Below the pieces are notes generated by a model, which was not told the DNA's origin, ran no database searches, and was given only the letters and a program-made list of their open reading frames with translations. Of a DNA stretch of 64,000 nt, positions 23,341 through 33,419 are shown in pieces; positions within the stretch are counted from its first letter, which is position 1, and the number at the start of each line of letters is the position of its first letter. The DNA is from Bostrychus sinensis. Taxonomy: Eukaryota; Chordata; Actinopteri; Gobiiformes; Eleotridae. The position numbers were made by a program, and so were the translations under genes. The stretch lies in NCBI GenBank assembly GCA_020698575.1, contig CM036254.1:34593393-34657392 (forward strand), written 5' to 3'.

Positions 23341-23367
23341 AATCTTTTGCTGTACTCTTTATTTATT

Positions 23368-23525
23368 CGGGGTTGCCACAGCAAACCAGTCGCACAGTGG
23401 TTGCCCAATGCCCTTCCTGTCATAACCAGCCACATACAGTGAATAGAGAGGACAATGTGGATGAAGTGTCTTGCCCAGGGGCACAATGACAGTATGCGTT
23501 TTGGGCAAGATTCAGATTCAAATGT
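23368..23525 (-). mobile_element. degraded SINE body with CTGTGGCAACCCCGAAT block
   Basis: The minus strand has GTGCCCCTGGGCAAGACACT (the SINE body word) and TTTGCTGTGGCAACCCCGAA, the latter shared with 34600-34650 on plus (TTTGCTGTGGCGACCCTGAA). Probably two old repeats fused. Confidence 0.5.
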
Positions 23526-23571
23526 CACTCCTTTTGCATTCTCAAATTTTATTTAGAGCCTGTTTTATTTC

Positions 23572-23800
23572 TGTTAGTCCTGCTTTAGTTGGAGCTAGTC
23601 TTGGTGTAGGCCTGGTTTTAGACATTTTTTGGTTTTAGGTTCTGGTTTAGTACTGATGTGGTAATGGCTTAGTCCCGGTTTTTAATTGGTTCAGTCCTGG
23701 TTCAGTCATTGGTAAGTCTAAATTTAGACCCATTTTAGCCCATTAAAGATAGTATTTAGAAAGCCAAATATTTTCTGAGGTGGTACTTATAGTGTGTACA
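23572..23800 (+). mobile_element. hAT-like element with TAGTCCTGGTTTA minisatellite core
   Basis: Degenerate 12-24-nt units: GTTAGTCCTGCTTTAG, GGTTTAGTACTG, TTCAGTCCTGGTTCAG. Then AAAGCCAAATATTTTCTGAG, which also lies near the right end of the well-defined element at 35415-35684. Terminal repeats are lost here. Confidence 0.5.
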
Positions 23801-24806
23801 AAATTATATCATGCTATGTTACTATAAAGTAGGTAAAATGTTATATATGCTTCCATCATACTGAGAAGACTGCATTGTGCTACTGTAAAGCCATTGGTCG
23901 TCATCACGCTAGGCATTATTATTACTGCTGGGATACTGCTGCTTTCTATTTCACTTTATGCTCTTCTGAAAAAATTCCATGTTACCAATTTTTGCCAGTG
24001 TCTTCAAATCCTCCAGGTTGTTTTATAAGGCAGATGTTATTGTGTTGTGATTTTTAGTCCAGATTTTTGGAATTTTCCTTTAGTTTGGACTGAATCATCA
24101 GGTGTAAAATGTTGGTTTAGCATAGAGAGGTTGTCTCAGTCCGGACCAAGGTCTGGTTTGCTATAGTGTGAAAGAATGTTTAGTGATAGTTGAGACTTTC
24201 AAACCAAAACCTGGCAGCGTATAAACACATAAAGAACCAACATAAGTGGTAAAGAGGGAAAGAGACCTCAGTATGATTAAAAATACAGCAGACTCATGGA
24301 TTATGGTATTGTGCTATAAGCTCTGCTGCAGCAGCTGCTTCTGTGCAGCTCTATGTTTCCTTAGGAACATCAATAGTGATTTAAATGTGTCTTAAACAGT
24401 GCATTGGATATTTTACTGTCTGTATCAGTGTTAGATTAATAACAGCATGTCTCTATAATATCTACACCAGTCTGTTTTATTTATTTTTTTTCATTTGTTC
24501 TTTAAACTGTAAAATTAAGTGACATTTCACCAAATGAAACTCAGTGTTCGCGATGCACACCCCCGTTGTCATGGCAATGGCAATGATAGCTTCAGGAAAG
24601 TCTGTGCAATTTTGATATTATGGTGTGCAGACCTTGGTGCAGACTTTCAACTGCAAAAACGCCCAAAACGCTAATAATCAGGCAGTGCCAATGGTTTCCT
24701 GATCTTGTTATTTTCTGTTTGCTAAAATAACCATGTACTCATGTGTTTACAAACATATTACCCATTATTATTACCACACAATGCATTAATTCAGCTAAAC
24801 TGAATC

Positions 24807-25075
24807 AGTCAGCACACCTCAACTCGGCTTGGTTCCTCTGAACAGCCTCTTATCCAAATGGAGAGGATTCTTAATGCTCAGATCATAGTGGGTGGGCTTC
24901 CTGCTGTAGAGAGGATGAATGGAAGTGAAAGGTGTGTGAGCGGCCATTTTATCTATGAACACCAATAGTTTGTACTTACATGCATTTTAAAGAGCCCTTT
25001 GAATGTGCTAGTATATATGTGGGCACATGGAGCACAGTATAGGCCTCATCCACCTACATAATATTCACTGCATGG
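24807..25075 (+). repeat. duplicated non-coding module A, copy 1
   Basis: Shared with 27630-27890 in the same order and orientation: CACACCTCA, AACAGCCTCTTATCCAAATG then GAGAGGATTC, GGTGGGCTT, AGGATGAATGGAAGTG, GTGTGTGAGCGGC, GCATTTTAAAGAGCC, and CACCTACAT. Spacing between words differs a little. No coding, tRNA-like or terminal-repeat features. Confidence 0.7.
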
Positions 25076-25142
25076 TCTTTGCAAAAGTGGCACAAGCAAT
25101 TGGCCAGTCACATGAGCTGCCCAACCAATCAGGAGCAGCAGA

Positions 25143-25181
25143 AAGAGCAACATGGTCCAATGAGCCAATCAGAAATGACTG
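25143..25181 (+). repeat. CCAAT-containing direct repeat, left unit
   Basis: AAAGAGCAACATGGTCCAAT then GAGCCAATCAGAAATGAC. It recurs at 25492-25530 (AAAAAGCAACATGGGGCAAT, GAGCCAATCAGAATTGAAC). Together they bracket the minisatellite at 25225-25480. Confidence 0.75.
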
Positions 25182-25224
25182 ATTTCTGCAGGAAGCAAAA
25201 ACCACTACACCTGGATTTGCATGC

Positions 25225-25480
25225 ACCAGGACTTAAACCAGGGCTAATTTACAATGTTGTAGGAATACACCATGTTTATACCAGGATTAATCTATAATTA
25301 AACTAAGACTGAACCAGGTCTAAACTTGGACTAATATAAGAATAACCCCCGTCAAAATCAGGAATAATCTTAGACGAAACCTGGACTAATCTAGGAGTAA
25401 ACCAAGTCTAAACCAGGACTAATCTAGACCTAAACCAGGACTAATCTAGAACTAAACCAGGACTAAACCCAGACTGACCA
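25225..25480 (-). repeat. degenerate minisatellite, unit ACCAGGACTAATCTAGA
   Basis: About a dozen imperfect units of 12-24 nt such as TAAACCAGGACTAATCTAGA and AACTAAACCAGGACTAAACC. It becomes most regular at 25410-25470. The same unit, on either strand, sits in elements at 23.6, 35.5, 58.2 and 61.9 kb. Confidence 0.75.
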
Positions 25481-25491
25481 GTCAGACAACT

Positions 25492-25530
25492 GAAAAAGCA
25501 ACATGGGGCAATGAGCCAATCAGAATTGAA
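25492..25530 (+). repeat. CCAAT-containing direct repeat, right unit
   Basis: Partner of 25143-25181. Each unit contains an inverted-CCAAT style ATTGG complement (CCAAT or GCAAT followed by GCCAATCAGA). Confidence 0.75.
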
Positions 25531-25616
25531 CAGAGGCAATTACATTCATCCAGATTTACATAGAATTAAAAAAAAAAAAACAAACAAAAAAAAAAAAACA
25601 GGTACAAAACATACAT

Positions 25617-25893
25617 TTATTCATTCATCTCCTTCTTTCGCTTTTTGCCATCAGGGGTAGCAGGTGACTGGAGCCTATCCCAGTAACTTTAAGCCTTAAG
25701 CGGGGTACACCCTGAATAGGAGCCAGTAAGTCTCAGGGCTGACACAGAGACATACACAGACGGACAACCATAAACTTCCATGTTGATTCTCTAAACACAT
25801 GCATGTCTTTGGGCGGTGCAAGGAATGTGCAATACCCGGAAAGAACCCAGGGTAACACAGGAAGGACATGCAAACTCCACCCACAGAGATCGT
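25617..25893 (-). mobile_element. SINE-like interspersed repeat, body type 1 (antisense)
   Basis: TTCATTCATCTCC tail, GACTGGAGCCTATCCCAG, GCGGGGTACACCCTG, GACACAGAGACATACACAGA, AACACATGCATGTCTTTGGG, CATGCAAACTCCACCC and AGAGATCGTAGGCGGCCTG towards the head. The A-rich DNA before it (25560-25602) may be unrelated. Open frames here are repeat sequence. Confidence 0.75.
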
Positions 25894-25899
25894 AGGCGG

Positions 25900-27620
25900 C
25901 CTGCAAAGTATACATCATCAGTGAAAATTTAAAAAAAAATCTTGATTTCAAAGCGGAAGTGATGCTGCTGACAGTGACACAGTCCTGTTGGCAGCTTCTG
26001 GAGCTGTGAGCAGATATTTGGAAGACACCACAGACTCACACAATTAATTTTAGCAGCATTTTTTCCACGCACTGCCGGTGACCACTCCCCGGGAGGGATG
26101 GGGGTAGCTCCGAGTGTGGAGAGAGAAGCACCACAGGATACACTACTCCCACTCTTTAGCGCTGCTCTTCCATAAGCTGCACATGTCAGCGCCGTGCAGC
26201 ACATGCATGTGGCCCTGACACGCTTCCCCCAGCTCATTATAGCACTGTCTCTTCCTGGTGTTGGATCGGTAGCTTGTCATGATGGTTAATGCACCAGTGT
26301 CATTACCGGTAGCTGTTTGTTTGGAGAAAATGTATGGAAGTAACCAGAACATATCTGCTTAGTAGTTGTTATTATACTGCCTTATAATGGTAAAGCGCAG
26401 TATCTGCATATTGTGTCAAAATTGAGTTAAGACGGAAAACAGGCTTCATATTATCTGTTTTACTTAGGAACCTAGCTATATCAGTGTGTCCCATTTTAAA
26501 GAAATCCTGCTGTTAAATGTGCAGTAACAACAAATGTCACAGTTATACAAAGGTAAAGTGTGGTAAATGCAGCTCAGAATGTTCTAACTGACAAATACAA
26601 ATGCAGTTACCTCACTCTGCCTTTGGTTTACTGTGAGATCTGTGCAGTTACTGCAAAATGTGGAAATATTTTTTGTTCAAACTCTGAAATGGGACACAAC
26701 TCAGGCACAAAATCGTGACACTTTCTTTGTCAATACATATGGTTTTATACTTAATGATTTTGACTGTCAAACTGCTCAATAAACATGATTTTCAAGACAC
26801 CTCATATAAAGTAGCCCTACTTTAATTACACATTTTGGAAGTCAAAGGTCAAATCAATGGTAATGGTTGTGATTGATAAAAAATATTTATAAGAAGTTAT
26901 TATTTTAATACACTACCATTCATGAACATGTGACAAACTCGGAGGGACAACACCAAAGCATTTTTCTCAGTTTCACTGTTTCTGTAGATACTTCGTTTTT
27001 CTTTCTTTGTACGGCAGTATATTGGTCTTTTAAATTATGTAGTGTACAATAATCAATATAACTCCTCAGACACCCAGCCACATGACAAAACTACAGTAAC
27101 GATCTGGATTGTGCGAAAATATAATTAAAAAATAAGTAAAGCACTACGTTCATTTATGATACAGTATTTAAAAATATGCAATTCTTGGAAATGTATCATT
27201 GACCTAAAGAACATAAAACTGACAATAACTGACAACATTTCATTAGACACTGAAAATGTGAATAAACCACAATTTCAAAAATATACAAACAATCTGTGCG
27301 TAGCATTAGCACTGTGACTAATCCTTCCTTACCAATCATAATGAATGCTTGATGAATGAATACATGCTACACACGGTTTTGCCGACCCACTTCACTTGCT
27401 GTCATCTGTTCCTGCTTCTTATGGCATCAACTCATTCTATCTTTAGAGTAGATTGTAGGAGTACTGGTTTCACAATCAAAATCAGGCCTTGTAATTCCAA
27501 ACTTGCATCACCATTATTGCCTTATTTCTCTATTGCCACTGAATGTTATCACCCCCTCTGGAAAGCAGCACCCTGTTATTAGTCTAATCTCCTGCTAACC
27601 TTTTATTATGCTAACTGACG
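25900..27620. other. non-coding; CNE-like patch 25960-26250, then AT-rich DNA
   Basis: 25960-26250 is complex and GC-richer (CACTGCCGGTGACCACTCCC, ATGTCAGCGCCGTGCAGCAC). 26380-27300 is AT-rich and featureless. No exons or repeats recognised. Confidence 0.35.
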
Positions 27621-27629
27621 TCAGTGTGC

Positions 27630-27890
27630 ACACCTCAGCTCTGCTCCTCCAAACAGCCTCTTATCCAAATGGAGAGGATTCGCAAACGCTCACATTGTAG
27701 TGGAAGGGATGTTGGTGGAAGAGCTGGTGGGCTTGCTCCTGTGGAGAAGATGAATGGAAGTGTCCAGGGATGTGTGAGCGGCTAATTTACATGCTATTGT
27801 TTTAGCTTAGATGCATTCTAAAGAGCCTTTTAAATATGTCCCTAGTATAGCCATATGAAGAACAATGGGTCACATTCACCTACATGGTAC
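27630..27890 (+). repeat. duplicated non-coding module A, copy 2
   Basis: Second copy of 24807-25075. It has an extra GTGGAAGGGATGTTGGTGGA inside, and lacks a few bases elsewhere. The flanks differ from those of copy 1, so the duplicated unit is about 260 bp. Confidence 0.7.
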
Positions 27891-28189
27891 TGCATTGTTA
27901 ACTATAGCATTCAATGGACATAAGCCTATTAGTCTTGTGCTGGAATGGCTGTCTTCTACACCAATAACTATGGAGCTACATTTGTCTAAAAGAAAGTCAT
28001 TGATCAAAAAATGTATTGATGCAAATAGAATGATTTATTCAAAATCCCTCATTTGTGACTTGCATGCAGCGATTTTTGTATTTTATAATTCAAACTTGAA
28101 CATAGATCATTTGTTGTTATGTCACAAAGAAATCATGTTTGTCATTTATAAATCTGCAGTTTTGCATGTAAACTGTTGAATCTTTAAGA

Positions 28190-28226
28190 CCAGTTGAAAA
28201 ATTGCAAGAATTTACATTTTGGACTG
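28190..28226 (+). repeat. inverted repeat arm (partner 29065-29100)
   Basis: CAGTTGAAAAATTGCAAGAA TTTACATTTTG is the reverse complement of GCAAAATGTAAATTCTTGCA ATTTTTCAACTG near 29070-29098. About 30 nt match without a gap. The 840-bp interval holds a SINE and a G-rich microsatellite. The arm beside 28960-29000 carries ATGTGGCCCCTGGGCCATC, a hAT-like word, so this may be the wreck of a hAT element. Confidence 0.6.
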
Positions 28227-28420
28227 TTGTCATCAACTACATTTTATTCAAGGGACAGAATTTTTCCCAGCAGATACAGTGAGGGCCAGATAGATCTCAT
28301 AAAATAAAATTAAATAAGTAATATATTATTTAATCTATTCATATTCTGCTTGCACATAAGGCTGACACCTGTTAAGTCATGACATTACAATGATTGTATC
28401 AGGGTGAGCTGTCATTTTTC

Positions 28421-28745
28421 CCGTTAACCAACCATTGGTAGAGATGCTTGCCCACTAAAAGGTTGGCAGTTCAAGCCCCGCAACCCACAATGCATACTGT
28501 TGTTGTGTTCTTGGGAAAGATCCCACCTTGCCTGTGTGAATGTGATTGTGTTAGGTGGTGGTCGAAGGGGCCGTAGGCACAGAATGCCAGCCATGCTTCC
28601 ATCAGTCTGCCCCAGGGTAGCTATGGCTACAGAGGTATTTCACCACCACTGAGTGTGACTGAGGAGTGAATGAATAATGCACCAAAAGTGGCTTTTAGTG
28701 TCTAGAAAGTGCTATCTAAGACTAATGCATTATTATTATTATTAT
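28421..28745 (+). mobile_element. full-length tRNA-derived SINE
   Basis: Head: CATTGGTAGAGATGCTTGCC with B-box-like GCAGTTCAAGCCCC. Body: GTTGTGTTCTTGGGAAAGAT, GTGGTCGAAGGGGCCGTAGG, CATCAGTCTGCCCCAGGGTA, CCACTGAGTGTGACTGAGGA. Tail: AGAAAGTGCTATCTAAGACT then (ATT)n. The first bases of the head are degraded (GTTAACCAACC in place of GTAGCTCAG). Pol III-type promoter and A/T-rich short tail fit a SINE moved by a partner LINE. Confidence 0.75.
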
Positions 28746-28803
28746 GTGTGTGTGGGGGGGGTGGGGGTGGGGGGGGTGTGGTGGTGTGTGTGTGGGGGGG
28801 CGG
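28746..28803 (+). repeat. G-rich (GT)n/(G)n microsatellite
   Basis: Directly after the SINE tail: GTGTGTGTG followed by G-runs of 8, 5, 8 and 7 separated by T or GT. At least four G-runs of three or more are close enough for an intramolecular G-quadruplex on the plus strand. Confidence 0.85.
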
Positions 28804-29221
28804 GTTATTATAGATAAAATGAGCATGTACAACAATAAAAGAAAAGTTTAATTAGAGTGAGTTCATTAAAGACAGGCTATGGTATAAGCTACTGTCAGAA
28901 AATAAGTATGTAGGTAGCTATATTTTTCTATTCTGAATTCAGTATTAATCTGGGGGCAGGATGGAAAGCTCTGACGGGCAGGATGTGGCCCCTGGGCCAT
29001 CAGATGACGTTCACTGGTAGTGCTTAGTAGAGCTTCAAATGAAGATTCAAAAAAGATCCAAATGTGCAAAATGTAAATTCTTGCAATTTTTCAACTGTTC
29101 TCAAAATTTTTATGAGGTGTGTATATAATTTGCATTTTTACAAATGCAGATTGCAACTCCCTTTAAACTATGAACCTGTCTTCAAAATGTGTGGGCTGAA
29201 AACATTGATTGCTTTGTTCAT

Positions 29222-29328
29222 TCTTCATCGGTTTATTCCTGTTAGGGGTCGCAGGAACTGAAGCCTATCCCAGCAACTATGGGCCATAAGCGGGGTACAC
29301 CCTTGACAGTGGCCAGTTAGTCACAGTC
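29222..29328 (-). mobile_element. SINE-like repeat body type 1, 3' fragment (antisense)
   Basis: TCGGTTTATTCCTGTTAGGG GTCGCAGG, AAGCCTATCCCAGCAACTAT, GCGGGGTACACCC, GGCCAGTTAGTC. Truncated after about 105 bp. Confidence 0.65.
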
Positions 29329-29410
29329 ATAAGAGATCATTGTTTATAAAGTGTCCGCCATGTGTATGGAATATCCCGCCAAATGGAGTCTGAGGCTGCG
29401 TAGTAAATCA

Positions 29411-29574
29411 CCTCATTAACCTTTCCCCATCCACAACAGAGCGATTATTTACAGGTAATCTCACTGAAAGGACTGGAGCCGCTGGAACAACACACAAAGA
29501 GTGAATAATGCATCGCTTCAGACACGGCAAATTATCTCCGATGCATAATTAAACATCTTCACAAAACACGGAAC
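29411..29574 (+). repeat. duplicated non-coding module B, copy 1
   Basis: CCTCATTAACCTTT, then ATTATTTACAGGTAATCTCA CTGAAAGGACTGGAG, GAATAATGCATC, CAGACACGGCA. The same chain occurs at 36319-36480 and 37532-37685. This copy is the most diverged and has CGATGCATAATTAAACATC in place of the TGATGACTATGGAAAACATG-type segment. No SINE, TIR or coding signature. Confidence 0.65.
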
Positions 29575-30023
29575 GCATGCATTAATATGGGCATGACTGT
29601 GGCTGTGCAGGAGACAAAAGACGATCGAGTGCTCAGAAGGATAAAGGAGCTACTGTATTTGTAACTTTCTGATGTCTTTTGTTGGCATTTAGAGTTTTTC
29701 GAGTGGGCTGAGATTAGTTTGGATGAAGAAAGGATGTGCAGAGGCAAGCCATGCTAAAGCACAGGCCTGTTGTGTTATTGGGGCATTTGGGCTGTTACTA
29801 AATATCTAAATGTACTCTGCCGTCTGTTGTTTATGGATATCAATGGCATCTCTGTGGCGTTATGGTGCAGTTTGGTAAATGTAATGGAGGCACAAGTCTA
29901 GTATAGACATAATTTGTGATCAGATCAAGTGTTGTCGTTGGGTGTTTTTTGAGTCTGTCCAAGTTGTGCACGCAGTTTGGAGGCAAGCAGTTCTTTCCTA
30001 TTCATTTTTACAAGGGAGTAATA

Positions 30024-30230
30024 TTAAAGGTATTCTGCTAAATCTAATCATATTTTGAGCTTTTAACCATGTTATAGTGTTGTTTGCACCTCAAAGAAGA
30101 CCTGGAGAAGTATTTTGTTTCATTCATGCATGTTTGAGTAATCCTGTATGCTGAGGCCCTCCCCTTCTCAAGAGCTGGAAACGCTCGGTCTCACTGCTCT
30201 ACGTAGACACGTGAAACCAGGAAACCACCA
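30024..30230 (-). mobile_element. dispersed repeat family E, copy 1 (antisense)
   Basis: On minus: GTTTCACGTGTCTACGTAGA GCAGTGAG, CAGGATTACTCAAACATGCA TGAATGAAAC, CTTCTCCAGG, ACATGGTTAAAAGCTCAAAA. The same words run on plus at 39795-40005 and, more diverged, at 46690-47035 (minus) and 49200-49600 (plus). Non-coding, class unknown. Confidence 0.65.
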
Positions 30231-30334
30231 CACAGTCAGCTTGTTTATCTATCTGTTAGCGTCATGTTGCTAATACCTGTGCAAAATAGCCATTTTATGC
30301 TCTCCACCATTGCCTGCAGAGGGCAACAGACACT

Positions 30335-31012
30335 AAACTTCGTCCATGGTCCAGTTTTATCAGACTTCTTGGAGTGGTACCATTCATCTTTCCTGCACAT
30401 GAATGTTTCATAAACAAAGGAAATGTGCATTGACTTTCGGAAGGCTCCACCACCCCTCCCTCCAGTCCCAGTAGATGAACATGCAGTGAAGGCAGTACAA
30501 GATTGCAAGTACCTGGGCACATTGATTGACCATAAACTCACTCACAAACACACTCACTTTGAGTCCCGGGTGGATGCTGTGTGCAGTAAAGCCCATCAGA
30601 GAATGCACTTTTTACGGAAACTGAAGGGTTTTAATGTTGATTGTGTTTTTATGAAAATGTTTTATAGTTGTTTTGTTGAATCTGTCCTCACCTTCTTTTT
30701 CTCTGCTGGTTTGGTTTGTTCACCTGAAAAACCACAATAGTCTGTACAGTAATATTAATGAGTGTGGAAAAATTATTGGCACGCAAACTAATGACATTAT
30801 GGACTTATTCAAGTCCAGGTCTGTAAATAAAGCCAAGAAAAAGTTGGCAGATTCCACCCCCTGCATGCACAGTTTAAGCCCCTCCCACCAGGCAGGAGAT
30901 ATACTGTACCCAGGTGTAGGACAAACAGACTCAAGAACTCTTTTACCCCAACTGTCATTGGCCTTTTAAACAAACTGTAGAGGCCTGTTGTAAATACTCT
31001 GCCACACTTTAC
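30335..31012 (+). pseudogene. LINE reverse transcriptase C-terminal remnant
   Basis: The RT of non-LTR retrotransposons copies its RNA at the target site. The reading GPVLSDFLEWYHSSFLHMNV, then a stop (TAA 30411), then TKEMCIDFRKAPP, KYLGTLIDHKLT, CSKAHQRMHFLRKLKGF and MFYSCFVESVLTF is the post-catalytic RT/thumb region of vertebrate Jockey/Rex1/L2-type LINEs. Around 30700-30720 the frame shifts, and the next frame continues KIIGTQ, a KAKKKLADS segment, and a closing YPGVGQTDSRTLLPQ. The catalytic YxDD motif and the endonuclease lie upstream and are absent, as expected from 5' truncation. Dead copy; superfamily assignment is by eye. Confidence 0.8.
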
Positions 31013-31190
31013 TTACTTACTGTGACTGTTCTAGCTCCATGTATTTATATCTTTTTATCTTAGACCGTCCTCTTTTTATCTTAAGAAATGGTTTTAGTTC
31101 TTGTCCTGTGTGCTTTTGTGTGCTGATGGCTGTTACTATTGGCTGCTCAAAAATTGCCCCTCGGGGATCTGATAAAGTATTGATTGAACT
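31013..31190 (+). mobile_element. LINE 3' untranslated region and end
   Basis: Follows the RT remnant and ends ATTGCCCCTCGGGGATCTGA TAAAGTATTGATTGAA. CCTCGGGGATNNATAAAGTAT followed by short repeats is the typical 3' end of these LINEs. Taken with 30335-31012 this gives one 5'-truncated insertion of about 850 bp. Confidence 0.7.
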
Positions 31191-31928
31191 CTTTCTCTGC
31201 CAGCATTTTCTCAAAAAGTTGCCAGACTGCCAGCAGTTTTGGTCATTTTCAACAATCCTTGCTGTCCCACAGAGAATGTTGTGTTATAGTTTTATTTAAA
31301 GCTAAACTACCTAATCTTGCATCCAAGTGGCGAGAATAAAGTACTGCAACTTTCCAGTTTGCCCCCCTCCCTCTTCCCTGACTCCTCCTACACTTCTCAT
31401 GCACGCTCTGTGCATATAAGGCACATAAAACAAGTAAAAAAAAAAAAAAACTACCTCTGCATGCAGTTTTAAATCAATGCAATCTCGAAACTCTCTCCAT
31501 CTGGAGAATGTATCGCCAATATTTAATCGCGTTTTATTTCTTTTTATTTCTTCTCATGTTTGATTAACGCTTTACTTCTGTCATCTCTATCTCTGGTTTT
31601 CTTTTTTTGGCGTGTTTTGTTGTGTAAGGTGTCATATTAGCAGCCGCCATTGCTTCTATATACAACTGTGCATGCGCTTGGGCTCTACCTATAAATGTGT
31701 CCCTGATCCGAATGGGAGGAACTTTTTTTCGAGACAGTGATTGGGTACACATTCTTGGCAAAATTCCCTCACTGTAGCCTATGGCCCAGATAAGTTATAT
31801 ATATATATTTTTGTTTAGTTTAGTTGGCTTCAAATGGCTTCATATAGGCTGTACTAAAAGGCTGTGACTGAATCTATGGAATTTATTGCAAAATGGATCA
31901 GGTAGTTAAGCTTTAATGTTTAAATACC

Positions 31929-31960
<32 letters not shown>

Positions 31961-32380
31961 GAGTCTTTTCATTCATCTAAAAAAAAAAAGCATTTTATTC
32001 TAAGTTTATTCATTTTGTTTTGATCAGCAGTTGAAGGATGGTAGTTTTCACCAAAAACTGAAATTTTCAGACAAAAAGCTGAGAAAAATGCATATTTAAA
32101 AGTTATTTCTAAATATTTTGTAAGCATTCATGCCTTATATTTAGGTAAAGGCACTGTTGAGGGTCTCGTCTGGGACTTTTATTTTCAGTTTGCTAACCCG
32201 AACTAAGACCCCAGCCTATCTGCTCCTGGGTCAAGGTGTCCCACGAAGTCCATACACACAAATGTTGCTTTCTGTCCTGTTGCCAAAAACTTTTTCTTCT
32301 CTTGATTTTCATGTAGATAGTATTGTACTAAGTGCTCAACATGCACAACAACCCCCCGTACCCAGTACCAATGAAAATAC
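31190..32380. other. non-coding with A/T tracts
   Basis: Homopolymers at 31438-31450 and 31929-31955 (A27). No exon or repeat pair was recognised. Confidence 0.45.
31929..31955. repeat. poly(A) tract (A27)
   Basis: Uninterrupted run of 27 A followed by GAGGAGAG, and a second A-run at 31979. No body of a retroposon recognised upstream. Confidence 0.85.
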
Positions 32381-32605
32381 GTAAAGCCGTAAGTCTCCGT
32401 GATTGGCGGTGAAGCGTGATGTCACAAATGACGTAACGTTCTGCGATTGGTGGACAATCCAAGCATTCTCTGAAAAATAACAACTCCCCATTAGACATTT
32501 TCCATATAAACATTATTTTAAGTTATTAAAGGTGAAATACTAATGCAACGGTGTCCAAAATATTTCAAAATCCTGAAAAAACTAAAATATCAGACCTTTA
32601 AGTAA
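32380..32605 (-). mobile_element. dispersed repeat starting AAAGGTCTGATATTTT, copy 2
   Basis: Antisense counterpart of 16618-16765. Within it CGTGATGTCACAAATGACGT AACG holds two overlapping CRE-like sites (TGATGTCA, TGACGTAA). The two CCAAT-like ATTGG boxes (GATTGGCGG, GATTGGTGG) flank them. In a transposon this could be promoter-like sequence. Confidence 0.5.
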
Positions 32606-32649
32606 AGTACTAACAGAGACTGAGGCACTCAATGGGATTTCAAAGGTAT

Positions 32650-32745
32650 TTAAAAAGCCTTTATTTCATGGGCTGTATCAAGTTTAAAAATACCAACGCG
32701 TTTCAGCCTCTCAGGGCCTTCATCAGGGCATGTGCATCATTAAAA
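32650..32745. mobile_element. vertebrate repeat with CAACGCGTTTCAGCC...CTTCATCAGGG
   Basis: AAAAGCCTTTATTTCATGGG, TACCAACGCGTTTCAGCCTC, CAGGGCCTTCATCAGGGC. This word pair is characteristic of a repeat common in fish and amphibian genomes. Class not determined. Confidence 0.55.
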
Positions 32746-33157
32746 GAAACAAAATGGCTGCCAGAACTCTTTAAGTAAAGTAATTAAGTACTTCCTCCAC
32801 CACTCAAGTATCAGACTTTCTATCTGTATAGAACAGAAGAAGAATTAAGATGGCTGCTCATGCCAACCAGTAACTTGCTGGGTGCTTTATGTAAAATATT
32901 AAAAACCACAGAGATGCTCCATAATTCTTTTTGACTTTGGCCCTGTATCCAAAATGATCTGAGCAGTTACTAGTGTCTAAATTCGCTGTCTTGTACCATT
33001 AAAGCACACATACATACATATACTCAATGCCAAACAATCAGAGATTCTTTTTTGAAGTTGGAAGTTAGCTGTTCAGATCTGCTCAACATCTTTTCATCAA
33101 GCATCAAAGAGCTCCTAAAAGTCTTTCAGATGTGTTTTCTTTACTTGGAAAAGGACC

Positions 33158-33181
33158 TTTTTTTTTTTTTTTTTTTTTTTT
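33158..33181. repeat. poly(T) tract (T24)
   Basis: Run of 24 T. With A24 at 33375-33398 it forms an inverted homopolymer pair about 190 bp apart. Confidence 0.85.
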
Positions 33182-33374
33182 GTAATGCCACTGCTGTAGC
33201 GTTTATCTCTCACACATCAATCTGTGTGTCCTCCTTCACCAAACATAGCCATCACAGCCTTCATCCCTTTATTTATTTTGGGAACGATGGCAGAGCGAGA
33301 TGCGTGGAGACGCCAGCAGGAGCAGATAGAGCCATCTCAGAAATCTGATTCGCTCTGAGGGCGTGATATGCAGC

Positions 33375-33410
33375 AAAAAAAAAAAAAAAAAAAAAAAAGA
33401 GAGAGAGATG
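33375..33410. repeat. poly(A) tract plus short (GA)n
   Basis: A24 followed by GAGAGAGAGATGAGATG. Confidence 0.85.
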
Positions 33411-33419
33411 AGATGTTCG

